DNA of 64,000 nt. It comes from Rotaria sordida (taxonomy: Eukaryota > Rotifera > Eurotatoria > Philodinida > Philodinidae). Within the stretch, counting starts at the first letter, position 1; every line of letters begins with the position of its first letter. Where the stretch lies: assembly GCA_905250125.1 (NCBI GenBank), contig CAJNOL010001266.1:1-64000 (forward strand), read 5' to 3'. This document shows, one piece after another, positions 24,104 to 36,618 of the stretch. The translations under genes and the position numbers were made by a program. Below the pieces are notes generated by a model that worked only from the letters and a program-made list of their open reading frames with translations, was not told the origin of the DNA and did not search any database.

Positions 24104-24664
24104 ATGAATCAACTTCAAGTTTTACTACATACAGCATTGATTGATTCAGGTCATATTGAAAAATGTGGTTTACTTATACGTGATACTAGTCAAATAAAGA
24201 CAACATCTGTTGGTTATAAAGTGTGTACATAGATTTCGAAAACAAGACGAATTTTTATTTTCTATTCAATAGCTTGAACAATCAGATGTTGATACACTTG
24301 TAAATGCATTCAATCAACCAACACTTTTACGTAAAAAAGGTCTTTATTTTAATGAAGTCTATTATACATGTATTCGAGCTGATAACGAAGCTATCTATGC
24401 TAAAGAAGTGAGTGAAAGTTTGTTTTTCTTTTGTTCAATATTTGAAATAAATTATTTGTATAATCTATCTTGTATAGAACAATAGAGGATTGATTTTAAT
24501 TAAAACAAAAGTTTATATTCTTTTTGGTACATTTAATGATCGAATGAATCCAGCAATTGCCATTGAAGCTATAGAGAAATTAGGTAAAAACAAAAAATTA
24601 AATATAAATAAATTATTTTTAATTGTATATAGGTGATTATTTCAAAGCGAAAGAACAACAGTAA
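24104..24664 (+). CDS. Profilin-4-like protein, 4 exons, 129 aa
   Basis: Exons 24104-24220, 24273-24407, 24478-24583 and 24633-24664 give a 129-residue protein, the normal profilin length. The text follows vertebrate profilin-4: MNQLQVLLHTALIDSGHIEK, GLYFNEVYYTCIRAD, IYAKENNRGLILIKT and a final EAIEKLGDYFKAK. Profilin-4 is a divergent, testis- or cilia-associated profilin with weak actin and polyproline binding. The classical N-terminal WxxY polyproline site is absent, as in that subfamily. Introns are 50-70 bases with canonical ends. Confidence 0.87.
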
Positions 24665-27600
24665 TTAATCAATTTTCTGTATCATCGTTTTCTTTTTTTT
24701 TTTGTATTAAATATTTAAATAAACTACAAAAACAAAAAAAAAACTCATCTAATATAAATTGATAGATTTATCTAAGAGATATCAAAGTAGATTATATTGC
24801 AAATTCTGATGAAAATATTTTATTGAAAAGGTCTTTTGATTATTTGTTTGACTATTCATTTCGAATGAATAGTTTCAAAATATTTGTTCGATTAATTATA
24901 TTTCGTAGTACAAAAATGAAACTTTTTATGGCACGAAATTTTATTCTTCCGCATACAATTAAAAAATATGGATACAAAAAAGAGTGTAGATTCCTTTCCT
25001 CACCCATCGATTTAGTTTATGTTTCATCTAATATTTTCTTCTCTAGTTGTACTCGATCGACAAAAAAGAATTAGAGAAAATTGTAAACATTTGGAATTTA
25101 TAGTTAAAGAAAAGTCAAAAATAAATAAATTATTTTTCTGATTAAAAATAATATAGATATTTATGTATAAATCTTTGTAGTATAGACGACGATTTTCTCA
25201 AAATTTTCTATTGCAATCAATGTAAATAGAAGAATGTCAAGAGACCTAAATTCATTTGATGAGTCATTGCTACCCAACAAATAGACAAAATATTTTTTTC
25301 GTCTGAATTTCATTGTTTTATAGTAAATTCGATCTCGAAATATCACCATTAAATTGACCTGTTAGCTTTGTTGATAGTCTAAGACTTCAAGAGTCACATT
25401 TAAATGGTATGTTTTTTAAAATCTTCATTTATAATTGTATTGTAATGATTTTTTTCCCAATATAGTATCAATGTCGTGTATTTATCACTTGTCCAAAATG
25501 CATATACGATACGTAAACTTGATGAGTACAGACATTCTAGTTCCTTTTGTTGATTTTTCTCTAACTAGAATCGCGTTGTAAAAACCCAAATAAACTGTGA
25601 AAGGTCAAAATGGCGAAATAGTCTTGTAGAAGTATCGATTAATTTTAATTAGAGTTTCTCGAAAAAATTGCTTAAGTGTTTGTTCATAATTCAGTTTTAT
25701 GCGGCGTTCTAATTCTTTCATAATTTTTATTGACGCATAATTAATTGCATTTGTGACAAATGAAGTTATCTCGTCGATAACAGATATAAATTGAATTATA
25801 TTAACGATTATAGAAGAATAATAAAAATAGAAATTTTTATAATTATTTACAATGGATCTTCTCATTGGAAGAAGAAATTACAATAATATTTGAGAGAAAA
25901 AAAATATTCTAATATTGATAGAAACTATTTAGAAATGCTCAGTCTCTTTGATTCTAGTTGGATGTTTCTCAAAAACAGTCCTGGTCTAATCAGTGGATGT
26001 TGGATTGTGATATGTCTCCACTCATAGGAAATTTCATTTTTTCCTAGCAGAACTGCAAATTTTCTTTTTTTTGAATTCGGTGAGAAAAAAAAGCTTTTCC
26101 TTTGTGAAAAAAGCACGACATCCCTCAAAAGTTGGCTGCCTCGAGCCAATCTTACTCATATTTATTCTAAATTTTTTTTTACTCTTCCAAATTTCTCTCT
26201 CGTCTCAAAATCTTTGCAATTTTATTTACCAAGTTTCGTTCTATCTGCGAAGTTTGGTGAATCTAAACTAAATGAATGAAAGCGGATGTTTAATGCTGTA
26301 TATTCATGATATGACGTTAATCTGCACCAATCGGCTTCCATAAAGCACAGTTTAGAATCAGCTCGCAATAAGATTAATAACAGATAAGATAAGTACTGAT
26401 TCAATATATAGTATAAAGTTGGAAAAATACATGATTTATCGTATCAAAGCAAGAAAGACAGTAAAGGAAGAAATTGAGAGAACATACTAGGAAAAATACC
26501 TGACAGAACGAAAGAAAAGAGATAGCTATAGTTAACAACATGTTTATGTACAAAAAGAAAGAGAATGAACATATATGGATAATATCTTTAATAGATTTGT
26601 CTCAATAGCACGTTTTATGTACGGATCACAACACTGACTTTCATTCAATAATTCCATGATTATTTTTATATAAATTTTTCAATGTTAAGATTATCTCTAA
26701 TCTCACATGAAAGATAACCGAACATTGTCTGCACATCTAATACTTAGAAAAAAAATTATGAGAAACATTATGATAAAGACACTAATCAGGCTTATATTTG
26801 ATAAATACAAACTTCCACAAGTCAAATGAGCAAAAGAAGAAATCTCTTATTCAATATGTTTTAACGGTAGTTGACAATAAAAATCAATCTATTAGATCTT
26901 GCACGCTCAGTAATCCGTAATTTTTTTTTGTCTGATAATGAGAGCTTATTACAGGAATTGAATTTGCAAAACTCATAAAATGTGTTTGAAAACAATTCAA
27001 AACATTGACATTTTACATATTAGAATGTAATCATACAACAAATTTGTATGCCACAAATATATATGCAAAATCAATTAAACGAAAGTAAATCCGTACACAA
27101 GTTCACTATTGATATGAGAGAAAAGTTCTTTGCATTTTTCTCAATAAAATTAAAGCTAAAAACTTATTATAGACTTCATCACAAAAAAAATAATAAATGA
27201 AAGATTTTCACCAATGCTTTATTTTTAATCATTTTTGATTTCTTTCTCTATTCTAATCTTCAAATTGTTTATAATTTTTATAATCACTTAGAATCAATCT
27301 GTATTATTTCAATCATCAAGTAAAGACTTCAATTGATTTCATGTTCATGGTTGTTACTAGATTTCAGTTTGTTAGACTATATGAAAAGATTTGAATTATC
27401 TAAAGGTCAAAATGAGCACAAATGATCTACGTAATAATCATTATATATTTCTTTGTTTCATTCTGTATCTTTTGTGAAATATTGTTTAGATATTCCAAGA
27501 TTGCTACATATTATTCATATTCAGAATAAAAAATTCCATGAAATTTTAGTTCTACAATTGATATAAAACTGTCATAATTTATAGACTTTGTAGATTTTAA

Positions 27601-27829
27601 AATATAATTTAAATAATATATCAAAATTAAAATTTCTATTTCTTTAAATTATATATGTTAATTTACATTCTTATTTTATTTTATTTTCTCTTCTTCCTTC
27701 TTCTTCTTTATTGACCATGTGCCTTTGTCTCTATTCTATTTTCTTCGATTTACTAATCTTGAAATATATTTTCTCATTCATGAATATTTATCTATTAAGT
27801 ATTTTATAGTAAAAAGATATAACACAAAA
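24665..27829. other. Long intergenic region, no supportable gene
   Basis: Open frames of 60-86 codons occur by chance in both strands (for example 25605-25865 minus), but none shows a family match or splice context. Nothing recognisable beyond AT-rich sequence. Confidence 0.5.
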
Positions 27830-30458
27830 ATGGATATATTTAATTTAAATACTGATCCATTTGAATTTATTGAAAATGAAGGTCATTTATTTTGTCAAGA
27901 AACTATTAATGATTTTAATTTTGATGATGAATTAAATGATATTCTATTAACTAAATCATCTTATTCTCAACAAATACAATTATCACCATTACGTCCAATT
28001 GATTTACCATCACATAGAAAACATTATGGTCTTCTTACATTTTATCAATATCGTATTCCAATACTTTTTCGGTTTGTAATAGAAATAATACGAATTGATA
28101 TTTATTTAGTTTGCTTTTTTTCTTTTTAAAGTTTATCAACTAATCATTATATTCCATATATTCGATTTTCATATGCATTAAATGTACTTGATCAACATCA
28201 ATCAAATCGTATAAGTCCTATATTAGATATGGTAAAAAATTTACCTATTCTTGAAATGACATCAAATGAACTTGCTTATTATGATCGACTTATTAATTCT
28301 TTATCATCAACTATTGATATTATACCAGAAAATCATTCCGAATGGTCAAATAGATTATTAAGTGTTGCTTTACTTGATTGTCTTCTTGGTATACTTGATT
28401 GTTCGACATCATTTTTTCAAACAAATAATTTCAATACACAAAAATGGGAACAAATTCTTCATACAATGAGACAAGAAGTTAAATCACGATGGACAATTGA
28501 AGAAAAATTAGTTTTAAATCAAATAGAAAAGTAAATTTATTTTCTAGTAATGCATTTCACTTGTCATATTTATACATGAAGGAAATATTTTTCTAACAGA
28601 CTATTGCATTGATAAATTCACTATTTGAAATTAAATATCTTGAATTGAGAATATATATATATATATATATTTATTCGATGTATATGTTTATGATCATCCA
28701 AAAAAAAAGAACAAAATTCTATTGCAAGCCTCTTGAATTCATCTATAGTAAACAAATTTTATTTTTGAATTGAATACAAAATAGTAGTGAATAAAAGTCA
28801 TATGAAGCTTACAGATTGAGTTTGAAAACGTGAAAGATTGATGTTAGTAGTACACTATACTACTCAATGACCTTACTATGAAAACATTTTGTCAATATCG
28901 AGCACAGAATTATTATTTAACTTTGTCAATAATTTCAAAAAAAAAATAAAGGTGACCTTCATTTAATTTTTATTATCAAATATCTTTCAAATCCGTTTCT
29001 TATGATACCGAACTAGAGATGTGTGTTAATTAGGACTACGGAAAAAAATCCATTGTTCGAACCGGAATTAAAAAGTGTAGTTAAATTTTCTATATGATTT
29101 TTAGAGATCTGAACAGTGTTTTATTCAGGTTTTCTCTTCCGGAAAACCGATTGAAAACTCCGAGAGGGCACATCTATTGTTGGAAGTACATGGCACAAGA
29201 AACCACAAGCTACGAAAGGGCAAACTCGATCTTTGAAGAAGCACTGTCCCTCGGTCTCCACGCTGAATAAAACAATGAATCTGAAATAGTTTTCTCCAAG
29301 TCGGCACTACTGAAATAGAAGTTACCGGGACGAAGACAAACAAAGTTTAGTCTCGTACAATTCTTTGTATCGGACTATTATTCTCCATGGAAAAGTGTGT
29401 ATGTATATGTTATTTATATTGATATTTGAATAGGAAGATTTGTAGACTTGAGAATTTATTATAAAAATTCATTGTACTTTTGTTATGTTAACTTTTTTTT
29501 TAAATGTTCAATTGATTAGAATTGTATTTGAAAACAAAAATAAATTTTTCGTATAGACAAAATCGACAATCAACGAATGAATCGAATTCATTATGTTTTT
29601 CATCAACAAATATTGCACAACGACGATTATTTTTCGAAAAACGTGTACGATATATTTATAATTTTTGTTTTAATTCTTAAATAATATTTAAATGAATCTT
29701 TCTTTTTTTGTTTTGATTAGCTTGATCTATCCATTGTTGAAGAATCTGGTGGTTTTATTCAAATTGATTCATTTATTTTTCCATATATTAAATGTTTCAA
29801 TGATAAGAAAATCTATATAAATTTAAATGATATTCATAGTCGTTATCATCAATATTTACTTTTAGCATCATCATGCATCCGTTGTTTTTCGTCAGATTCA
29901 TCTATAGCTCATGCTTATAATATTATAAGTGAACAAGCACGAGAAAATTTCTTTTGGAATTCAATTCATGGTAGTGTTTATATGTCAAAACGTTTACCAA
30001 ATCCCAAAACACAAGATTTTCAATTAAAATTTCTTTCATTAGATATTTTTCTTAAATCAAAAGGTATGTGTTTTGTACAATTATTTGAAAAATCTTCACT
30101 TGAATATTTAACAACAAATTATAAAAATCAATTTGGTCGACAATTTGTTATTGGTGATAGTACAAGACGATGTGGTTTTATTAATAATGAAATACCATAT
30201 ATTCGTATTGGTAAAGATGAAACTTGTTATCGATATTTGATACCAACTGAAACAAAATCATCTCATTTAATGACACATGATGAACGTTTATTTATTAATT
30301 GTATGCTTTTATATCATGATCATTGGGATATGATTTTAATAAAAGAACAACGTTGGTATTTAGAAGAAATTGATATTGATATTCAAAGTTCAATTATGAA
30401 TTTATTTGATCAAGAATATTATGAAAGACAACAAAGAAAATTATTTGTTCACTGTTAA
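27830..30458 (+). CDS. Unrecognised 488-aa protein, 4 exons
   Basis: Exons 27830-28071, 28132-28530, 29557-29644 and 29721-30458 join in frame. The start MDIFNLNTDPFEF follows a TTTTATAG acceptor by 20 bases. I recognise no domain. The N-terminus is acidic. The middle is Leu/Ile-rich and looks helical (PILDMVKNLPILEMT, SVALLDCLLGIL). The C-terminus has aromatic and charged text (LLYHDHWDMILIKEQRWYLEE). There is no signal peptide or clear TM segment, so it is probably soluble. Intron 2 (28531-29556) is over 1 kb against about 60-75 for the others and carries a GC-richer insert. Confidence 0.75.
29117..29274. repeat. GC-richer insert with 12-base inverted ends in an intron
   Basis: TGTTTTATTCAG at 29117-29128 is the exact reverse complement of 29263-29274. 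The 158-base segment is noticeably richer in G and C than the surrounding intron. It could be a tiny MITE or a structured RNA; no target duplication is evident. Confidence 0.4.
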
Positions 30459-32315
30459 AAATATTTGTTAATTGCTTTTGAAATAAAAAAATACAAAATA
30501 AAACAAACGATGTTGTTGTTTTTTTTTTTCGAAGAACAATTAAAGAAGTTAATTAGTTCATTTATTCATTGCAAGTGTTTTCATACACTTAGTTTTACTT
30601 TCAGAGACAAAACATTTAGTATCCTGCAACTCGCTCGGGTACTACTCATGAAAAAAATGTCGAGTCGAGTTCGAGTATGATCTTATACTCGAACCCCACT
30701 AGGTGATTAATGAGATCTTTTAATGTTGCAAAATATTTTTACTTTTTCAAACTGCTATTTATATAAAAGTATAGGAGTGAAAGACCGATTCAATCATAAT
30801 TGAACAATTTATTGTACTTGAGAATAGATCATAGAAGTGAAAAAGAATTTTGTTTTAATAAAAGATTTCGTTTTTAATGAAAATTCATCTACGGATGATG
30901 ATGATGAACCATATGCCAAAGCAACTGAATACATGGAGAGGAAAACAAATTATCAAAAAATTGAACATGCATTACCATGATGAAAAAAAGTATTTATATA
31001 TGTATCCACAATTATGACGCTTGGTATCAACAGTGCGTTTCATTCCAGCGTTAGTGATGTGACACAAAACAAGACACAGATGTTCATTACATGCGTTTTC
31101 GTTTAAAAATACTTTGAATTCAAACAGTATTTTTCAGAAGCACATCGTATGTTTTATAGAAAATTTTTCAGGTTACAAAATCTGTGAGTTAAGTTCTTTT
31201 TTCTGAATATGTTTAGTATTTTCAGGAAATTGAATTTCCTTGTTGTTAGCAACGTGATAGAGTATGACTAGAGAAATGAAACAATTCCTTCTTGCAAACT
31301 TCGAAATGATGGTAAAACAAAATTTTTCTATCGTAAGTTTAGAATATTATTCGCTATTTACAGCTTCACTAATTAACTGATTAGCTATAAAATTTCGATT
31401 AGATATGCACTTAAAGAGCGAGGATTTTTACATATATTCATAGTAAAAGCATTTGTTCAAAGCAAAAAACCTTGGAAAAACTCTAAATCAAATGAAAGAT
31501 AGTCGAGTCTTGTTTTGTCCGAAATTACTCATTTGAACTTTTCGAATTTGTAAGTGTTATCTATTCTTGAAAAAAAATTTGTACTGTTTATATTGAATTT
31601 CATCTCTATGCTAAATATTACTAATGATAAATCTATTCATCGTATGTTGTTTATTAAAGCACAGTGAAACTATAGAACTAATCGTCCTTGAACAATTTTA
31701 CGGATTCTCTAACCACTTGTATTTTCATTTTTGTTGAGTCAATACATAAAGATCTAGAGAGTTGATATTTTTTTTTTAAGATCTTCAAATTTAATTTAGT
31801 ACCTGCTATGTTGACAAAAAAAAAATATCATTTATTACACTGAACAAGATTTTCAAATTGTAGAAAATTCAAATTAATTATAATATGATTTAATTTAATT
31901 TTATAATAAAGCTTATATAAGTGTTCAAGGATAGACATATCAAGAATTTCATTATAGAAAAAAATACGTTTTCAATATTGAATATAAGAGAAAAAACTAA
32001 TAATAAAATAATTCAAAAGATCATTTCATATCGTAGACTTTTTATTTATTTGTTTTTTTTCAATCATCCTTGATTTGAAATATACTGTTCATAGAAAATA
32101 AATTCATTCTTTTTAATTCAATGTAAACCATAGTATAACAAACATCTACTATTATTCAATTCATTTTGATAGTCAATAATTAATAATTTCAGACAAATAA
32201 ACTCTCTCTCTCTCTCTCTCTCTTTGCCTATTGTTTTTTTTTAAGAAAAAATAAAAGAAATTCTCTCTTTTTCTGATTTCATCATATTCTCACAAACTTT
32301 CAACGAAAAAAATAC
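30459..32315. other. Intergenic region with a coding fragment and a short palindrome-rich patch
   Basis: About 30625-30705 holds ACTCG-type words in both orientations (GAGTCGAGTTCGAGTAT...ATACTCGAACC), resembling a hAT-type terminal region. 32202-32223 is a CT microsatellite. No complete gene is visible. Confidence 0.5.
30865..30980 (+). pseudogene. Orphan exon-like fragment
   Basis: After an acceptor-like TTTTAATAAAAG the frame reads FVFNENSSTDDDDEPYAKAT and on to EHALP followed by a stop. Codon use looks host-like and the text is acidic. No upstream exon is visible, so this is probably the last exon of a lost or moved gene. Confidence 0.35.
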
Positions 32316-32849
32316 ATGGATGCTGCAAATTCTCAATCAATGTCTGAAAAATGTGTTATTGACAACTGTAGACATATACAACGAGCATTATGTAAATGTT
32401 GTAAACAAGATCTTTGTTATCAACATTTATGGGAACATAATGATTCAATTATTTCTCAATTAAATCTATTAAAAAACGAAATTCATCATGTTAATTATCG
32501 ATTTAAAACACTTAATATTCCGGAAATAATTAAAGCTTTTCAAAAACAAATTAAACAATGGCGTATTAATAGTTATATAATAATTGATCGTTTATATGAT
32601 CAAAAACGTCAAGAATTTACTGAATATATTGAGGAAAATGTCGGAAAACAATGTGAATATATGGATCAATTACAAAAACAAATCGATGAATTTATTGAAA
32701 TTGAAGATGGAGATCAACAAGAAATTAAATTTATCAAATCGAATCTTAATGATATTAATGAAAAAATTGATAGAATTGAAAAAGCTATTTGTCCAATTAC
32801 AATTTTACCATTAGCCATTGATGAACATTCAATTCAAATTAATTGTTAA
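32316..32849 (+). CDS. B-box-like zinc-binding, coiled-coil protein, 177 aa, intronless
   Basis: Single exon. Residues 13-43 hold a Cys/His array (CVIDNC, CKCCKQDLC, QHLWEH) that resembles a B-box zinc finger. A long Gln/Glu/Lys-rich helix follows from about residue 48 to 160 with heptad-like spacing, ending in a short hydrophobic tail. This is the B-box/coiled-coil half of TRIM-like proteins without a RING or C-terminal domain. It probably acts as an oligomerising adaptor; targets are unknown. Confidence 0.75.
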   Translation: MDAANSQSMSEKCVIDNCRHIQRALCKCCKQDLCYQHLWEHNDSIISQLNLLKNEIHHVNYRFKTLNIPEIIKAFQKQIKQWRINSYIIIDRLYDQKRQEFTEYIEENVGKQCEYMDQLQKQIDEFIEIEDGDQQEIKFIKSNLNDINEKIDRIEKAICPITILPLAIDEHSIQINC

Positions 32850-33796
32850 TTTTTCTGTTCCCATGTAGAATCCTTGAAAGTTTTTTTTTCCCATTAGAAT
32901 AAATATAAATCATGCCTTATTTTTTTTTTGTTTGATATATATTTTTCTATCTGATATTTTATTAAAAAGATGTTAGCGCAATTCCTACTGGATTAAAAAA
33001 TGAAACAGGATGTAGCTAATTTTTTAAAATTTCTTGACATTGAAATCGTGGAAAAAAACATTTTGAATCCGTTAAATCATTAGATAGATACAAAGTTCTC
33101 AAATCTATGTTGAGAAATCTTCATTTTTTCATTTTTCAGATTAAAGATTTCAGTATATATGTATAATATTGTTTTGTTTAAGTACTGAAATATATGTCAT
33201 CTTTAATCTCAACAATTTAATAGTGAAAATTTTTCAAACTAGATTTAAAATTTTCGTATCTATCTAATAGTGTAACGATTTCAGTTCCACGTGATACTTT
33301 GAGAACCGAACTGTAATCATGATTCTGAGTAATCATTGGAATCGTCGAACTCTAATCACATGAGGATTGCTTTACACCATTGAGATACCTTTCTTTACTA
33401 CTATTTCACTTAATTTTTCAGAAATATAATAAGGAAGTTATTCATGTATTATAACGAGACGTTATTGATATATAGCCTGTAAAAGTTTATCAACAACCTC
33501 TGTCACGATCTGTGGGAGAGGGAAGGTCCAAATTTCTACCCCTATACTTCAACGCTCCTGTGTTTCACAAAAGTTCATATAAACAATGAACTTAATATCA
33601 TTCTTCTATGTATCTTTTGTATAAAATTAGATTAAGAATATAAAATTCAATAAAAAAAAAAGTATACGAAGGATTATCAAAGCAGAAACAATAATATGCA
33701 TAAACAAAAATAAAATAATGATAAGAACAATGATTAATCGATTTATTCCTAATTTATATAGAAAAATTACGGACGTGTTTTTTCGTATTTTGTTTA
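32850..33796. other. Intergenic region between convergent genes
   Basis: 3' flanks of a plus-strand and a minus-strand gene. Apart from the tRNA-like segment at 33338-33389 nothing is recognised. Confidence 0.5.
33338..33389 (-). repeat. tRNA-like A/B-box segment, possible SINE head
   Basis: On the minus strand an A-box-like TATCTCAATGGTGTAAAGC is followed about 30 bases later by a B-box-like GAGTTCGACGATTCC. The order and spacing are those of a pol III internal promoter. No acceptor stem pairs and the T-arm does not fold, so it is not a functional tRNA. A tRNA-derived SINE or decayed tRNA fits best. Confidence 0.35.
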
Positions 33797-35179
33797 TCAA
33801 ATCGATGCCATGAAATCTCGAATAGCATCAATTGCTTCTGCACATGTTTGTGGAAAAATTCCTAAATTTCAATAGTAAAATATAAATAATTCTATAGCAA
33901 AAATTTCTTCGTTGTCCTACCAGGAAAACTAAAAAATCCATGAATGACACCTTTAATAAGTACTAATTTCGTTTGAACACCAGCTTTTTCAAGTAATTTT
34001 TGATATTCTAAAAGATGAAAATTAGACTTCCTATAAAATCTAATAATTTATCTTTTTTCATACCTAAATTTTCATCTCGAAGAATGTCAAGATCAGCAAC
34101 TATAAATAAACACGGTGGTAATTCATCAAATGTTCTATTGAGTAGAGCAGATACTCGAGGATCTTTTATATCATCCGAGTTATGATAGGCATGCATACAA
34201 AACCTATTCAATAATTTTAAAAAAAACAATGTGACTTTATTTATTATACATAATTTCGAATAATTTCTATACCAATTCATGAATTCAGGTGTAAGAAAAT
34301 ACATTCGATGCGCAAATTCTTTATAAGATGGCGTTTGACCAAGGATATCTAATGCAGCATAAATAAGAATCTATTTTAAAAAAAAATGTATATCATCGAA
34401 TTTAATCATTATTGAAGAAATCTATACTTGAAAATCGATGCCTTTTAATAAACGAGAAAGTGAAGCACTAATCATGCCTCCAGCACTATCTCCAGCAACT
34501 CCAATTTTAGTTGTTTGATTAACACCTAAAATAATGATTAATAGATCTTTAAAGATTTTCTGAATGACAATAAATCGTAAGCCGTTTTATTTTGAATAAT
34601 ATGTTGAGTAACATCACATGCATCATCAAGCCAAATTGGATATTTGTATTCAGGTCCGAGACGATATTCTACAGAAATCCAAATTGTTTTTGTCACACTA
34701 TATAAAAATATAAATAAAATGAATTAAGATAAATCTATATGTACTCAGCTAGGAAATTAACAATTGTTTGATGAGTTTTTCGACTACCAATAACCCAACC
34801 TATTACATTTGATAGATAATACATTAGCCGAATTTTTTTTATTTATCTTTATGATTTTACCTCCACCATGAAAATAAACAACTAATTTGTCTTTATTAAC
34901 ATCTATTGGTGTATAGATTGTAATAGGTATTTCTGAAATGCATACTATTTTATTTAGGAAATTATTCTTACAATTGGAAATCTACCTGTAGAACTAGTTT
35001 TCACTATTTTTTCTTCTATTGTACCTCTGAATGTTCCATGAAGTTTTTCATTGATTTTTTGATGTATATCTTCAAAAAATAGACGCATTGTTTCAATTTC
35101 GATAACATTACCTTGTGGTGGAGGATTCTGTGCAATGAATTGTAAATATGCTAATGTCTCATTATTAAATCGTGGATCT
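33797..35179 (-). CDS. HSL/arylacetamide-deacetylase-type esterase, ~9 exons, possibly decaying
   Basis: Alpha/beta hydrolase of the hormone-sensitive-lipase family. Exons: 35179-34986 (start uncertain), 34932-34861, 34799-34745, 34697-~34585, 34525-34428, 34370-34273, 34203-34064, 34007-33921 and 33861-33797. Motifs in order: YFHGGG oxyanion hole, SVEYRLGPE, nucleophile GDSAGG, catalytic Asp in ADLDILRDE and His in VIHGFFSF. The end of exon 4 (AATAAAACGGCTTAC) has no GT donor in the phase exon 5 needs, and an in-frame stop follows, so a mutation, an odd intron or an assembly error is present. The first exon is not found; a hydrophobic MLYILLI frame near 35420 is one candidate. Confidence 0.72.
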
Positions 35180-36114
35180 CTTGCAAAAAGATTAAAAGGT
35201 TCAAAGAAAATCGATACAAGTTATTGAAAAATAAAAGAAAATATTACATTAGCCGAATATGTTTGTTAATTTGAAAAGTGTAACAATATATAATGATGAT
35301 AAAACACAAAAAAAAAGAAACATTTCATCTCTCATGAGGTGAATTATTTGTTGAAGAACGAAAAAAACAAACAAATCTAAACACATTTATCACATTGATT
35401 ATTAATAGGATATATAGCATGGTAAACACAGTCTCACATACGCATATTCACCTGAGTATATGAAGTATACCTTATTTTTCATATTGTTTTGTCTCATCAT
35501 TATTGTTGTATAACATCAATTATTATATTCAAACGTCAAACAACATTTCAATGAACTGACTTTGCTTTAAAAAAACTCAGTATGTTGACTTTTGAAAAAG
35601 CTGACTGATAAAATAAAAAATCGGTTCGTCTAGAGAAATTCTGCATTTTAGAAAAAGAAATCAGTAATTTTGTTTCATTCATGAAAGAAATATCACATAC
35701 TCCATACATCAATATGTTAGCTTCAAAATTTTGTCATTCTAATTTTTCTGTCAAAAGAAAGCAAATGATAAAAATCGTAAGATTTTATAGTAATATAATC
35801 TCTACTTGTTTCTTTTCTATGGATTTTGTATCAGAAATAAATAAAATATAAAAGATCTCATAAATCTATTGAATATTTTATTCATAGAGAAAATTCTACT
35901 TTAAAATATATTTTATAGTATTGTATAAAAAAAAGCAATTAAATGAAAAAAAAATTTTTTGTATACAATTTATAAGCCATGAAAAGGTTGTAGATGTTGA
36001 TCATTGTTATTATTTATTAGATCAATGTGTGTTAGCTGTAAAGATAGATAAGATATTTTTTATTAATGAAATAAAATTGCAAACTGTTGTCTTACAATCA
36101 TCTTGATTTTGATT
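35180..36114. other. Intergenic region
   Basis: May hold the missing first exon of the esterase on the minus strand: ATG near 35420 followed by about 20 mostly hydrophobic residues, a plausible signal anchor. Otherwise nothing recognised. Confidence 0.4.
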
Positions 36115-36618
36115 TTATTGATTATGTGGGCGTTGTGATAAATTGTTAGCTGATGATGATGATGATGGATGTTGTCGATGTGTTTCTATAACAGATCGTG
36201 AATTTCTTTTTAGAAATTTTTAAATTCAAACATTACCTGATTGTTGAGGACGTCGTCGTAATTTATGTCGATTAGATTTTTCTTTGAAGCAAATAAATTT
36301 TGTCATTTTTGGTTTCTTTTTATTTGTTTTATCATCCTCATTGTTGCCTTCATCATCGTTGCTTTCTGATGAATCATTATCTTTATCTTTTTCTTGTTTG
36401 TGTGGTTTTCGTAGTCGAGAATATTCATCAGTCATAATCAAACTTTCATCTTCACCAATTATATTCTCATCAACTTTGCCTTCATCTTCTGCAACTAAAA
36501 GTCGATTTTCATTATCAACAGCTAGTAAACTTTTTTCATCAACATCACCATCCGTAGGTAAAGCCCATATTGAAAGATTTGCGACAAAAAAAAATATAAG
36601 CCAACAATACCAACGCAT
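36115..36618 (-). CDS. Short secreted or ER acidic protein, 2 exons, 150 aa
   Basis: Exons 36618-36237 and 36185-36115. The start MRWYCWLIFFFVANLSIWA is a clear signal peptide, probably cut after ALP. The mature part is highly acidic (Glu/Asp with Lys), ending in basic and then His/Ser/Gln-rich text encoded by exon 2. There are no folded-domain cues; it should be disordered. The family is unknown. A GATTTAG acceptor-like site lies 15 bases before the ATG. Confidence 0.75.

Noticed and set aside
24823-25074. 83-codon plus-strand frame
   Set aside because: Codon use and composition unlike the real genes here; no family.
25605-25865. 86-codon minus-strand frame with charged helical text
   Set aside because: Isolated, no acceptor before the ATG, no homology; such frames are expected in AT-rich DNA.
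33338-33389. A functional tRNA gene
   Set aside because: No acceptor-stem pairing and no foldable T arm; kept only as a SINE-like remnant.
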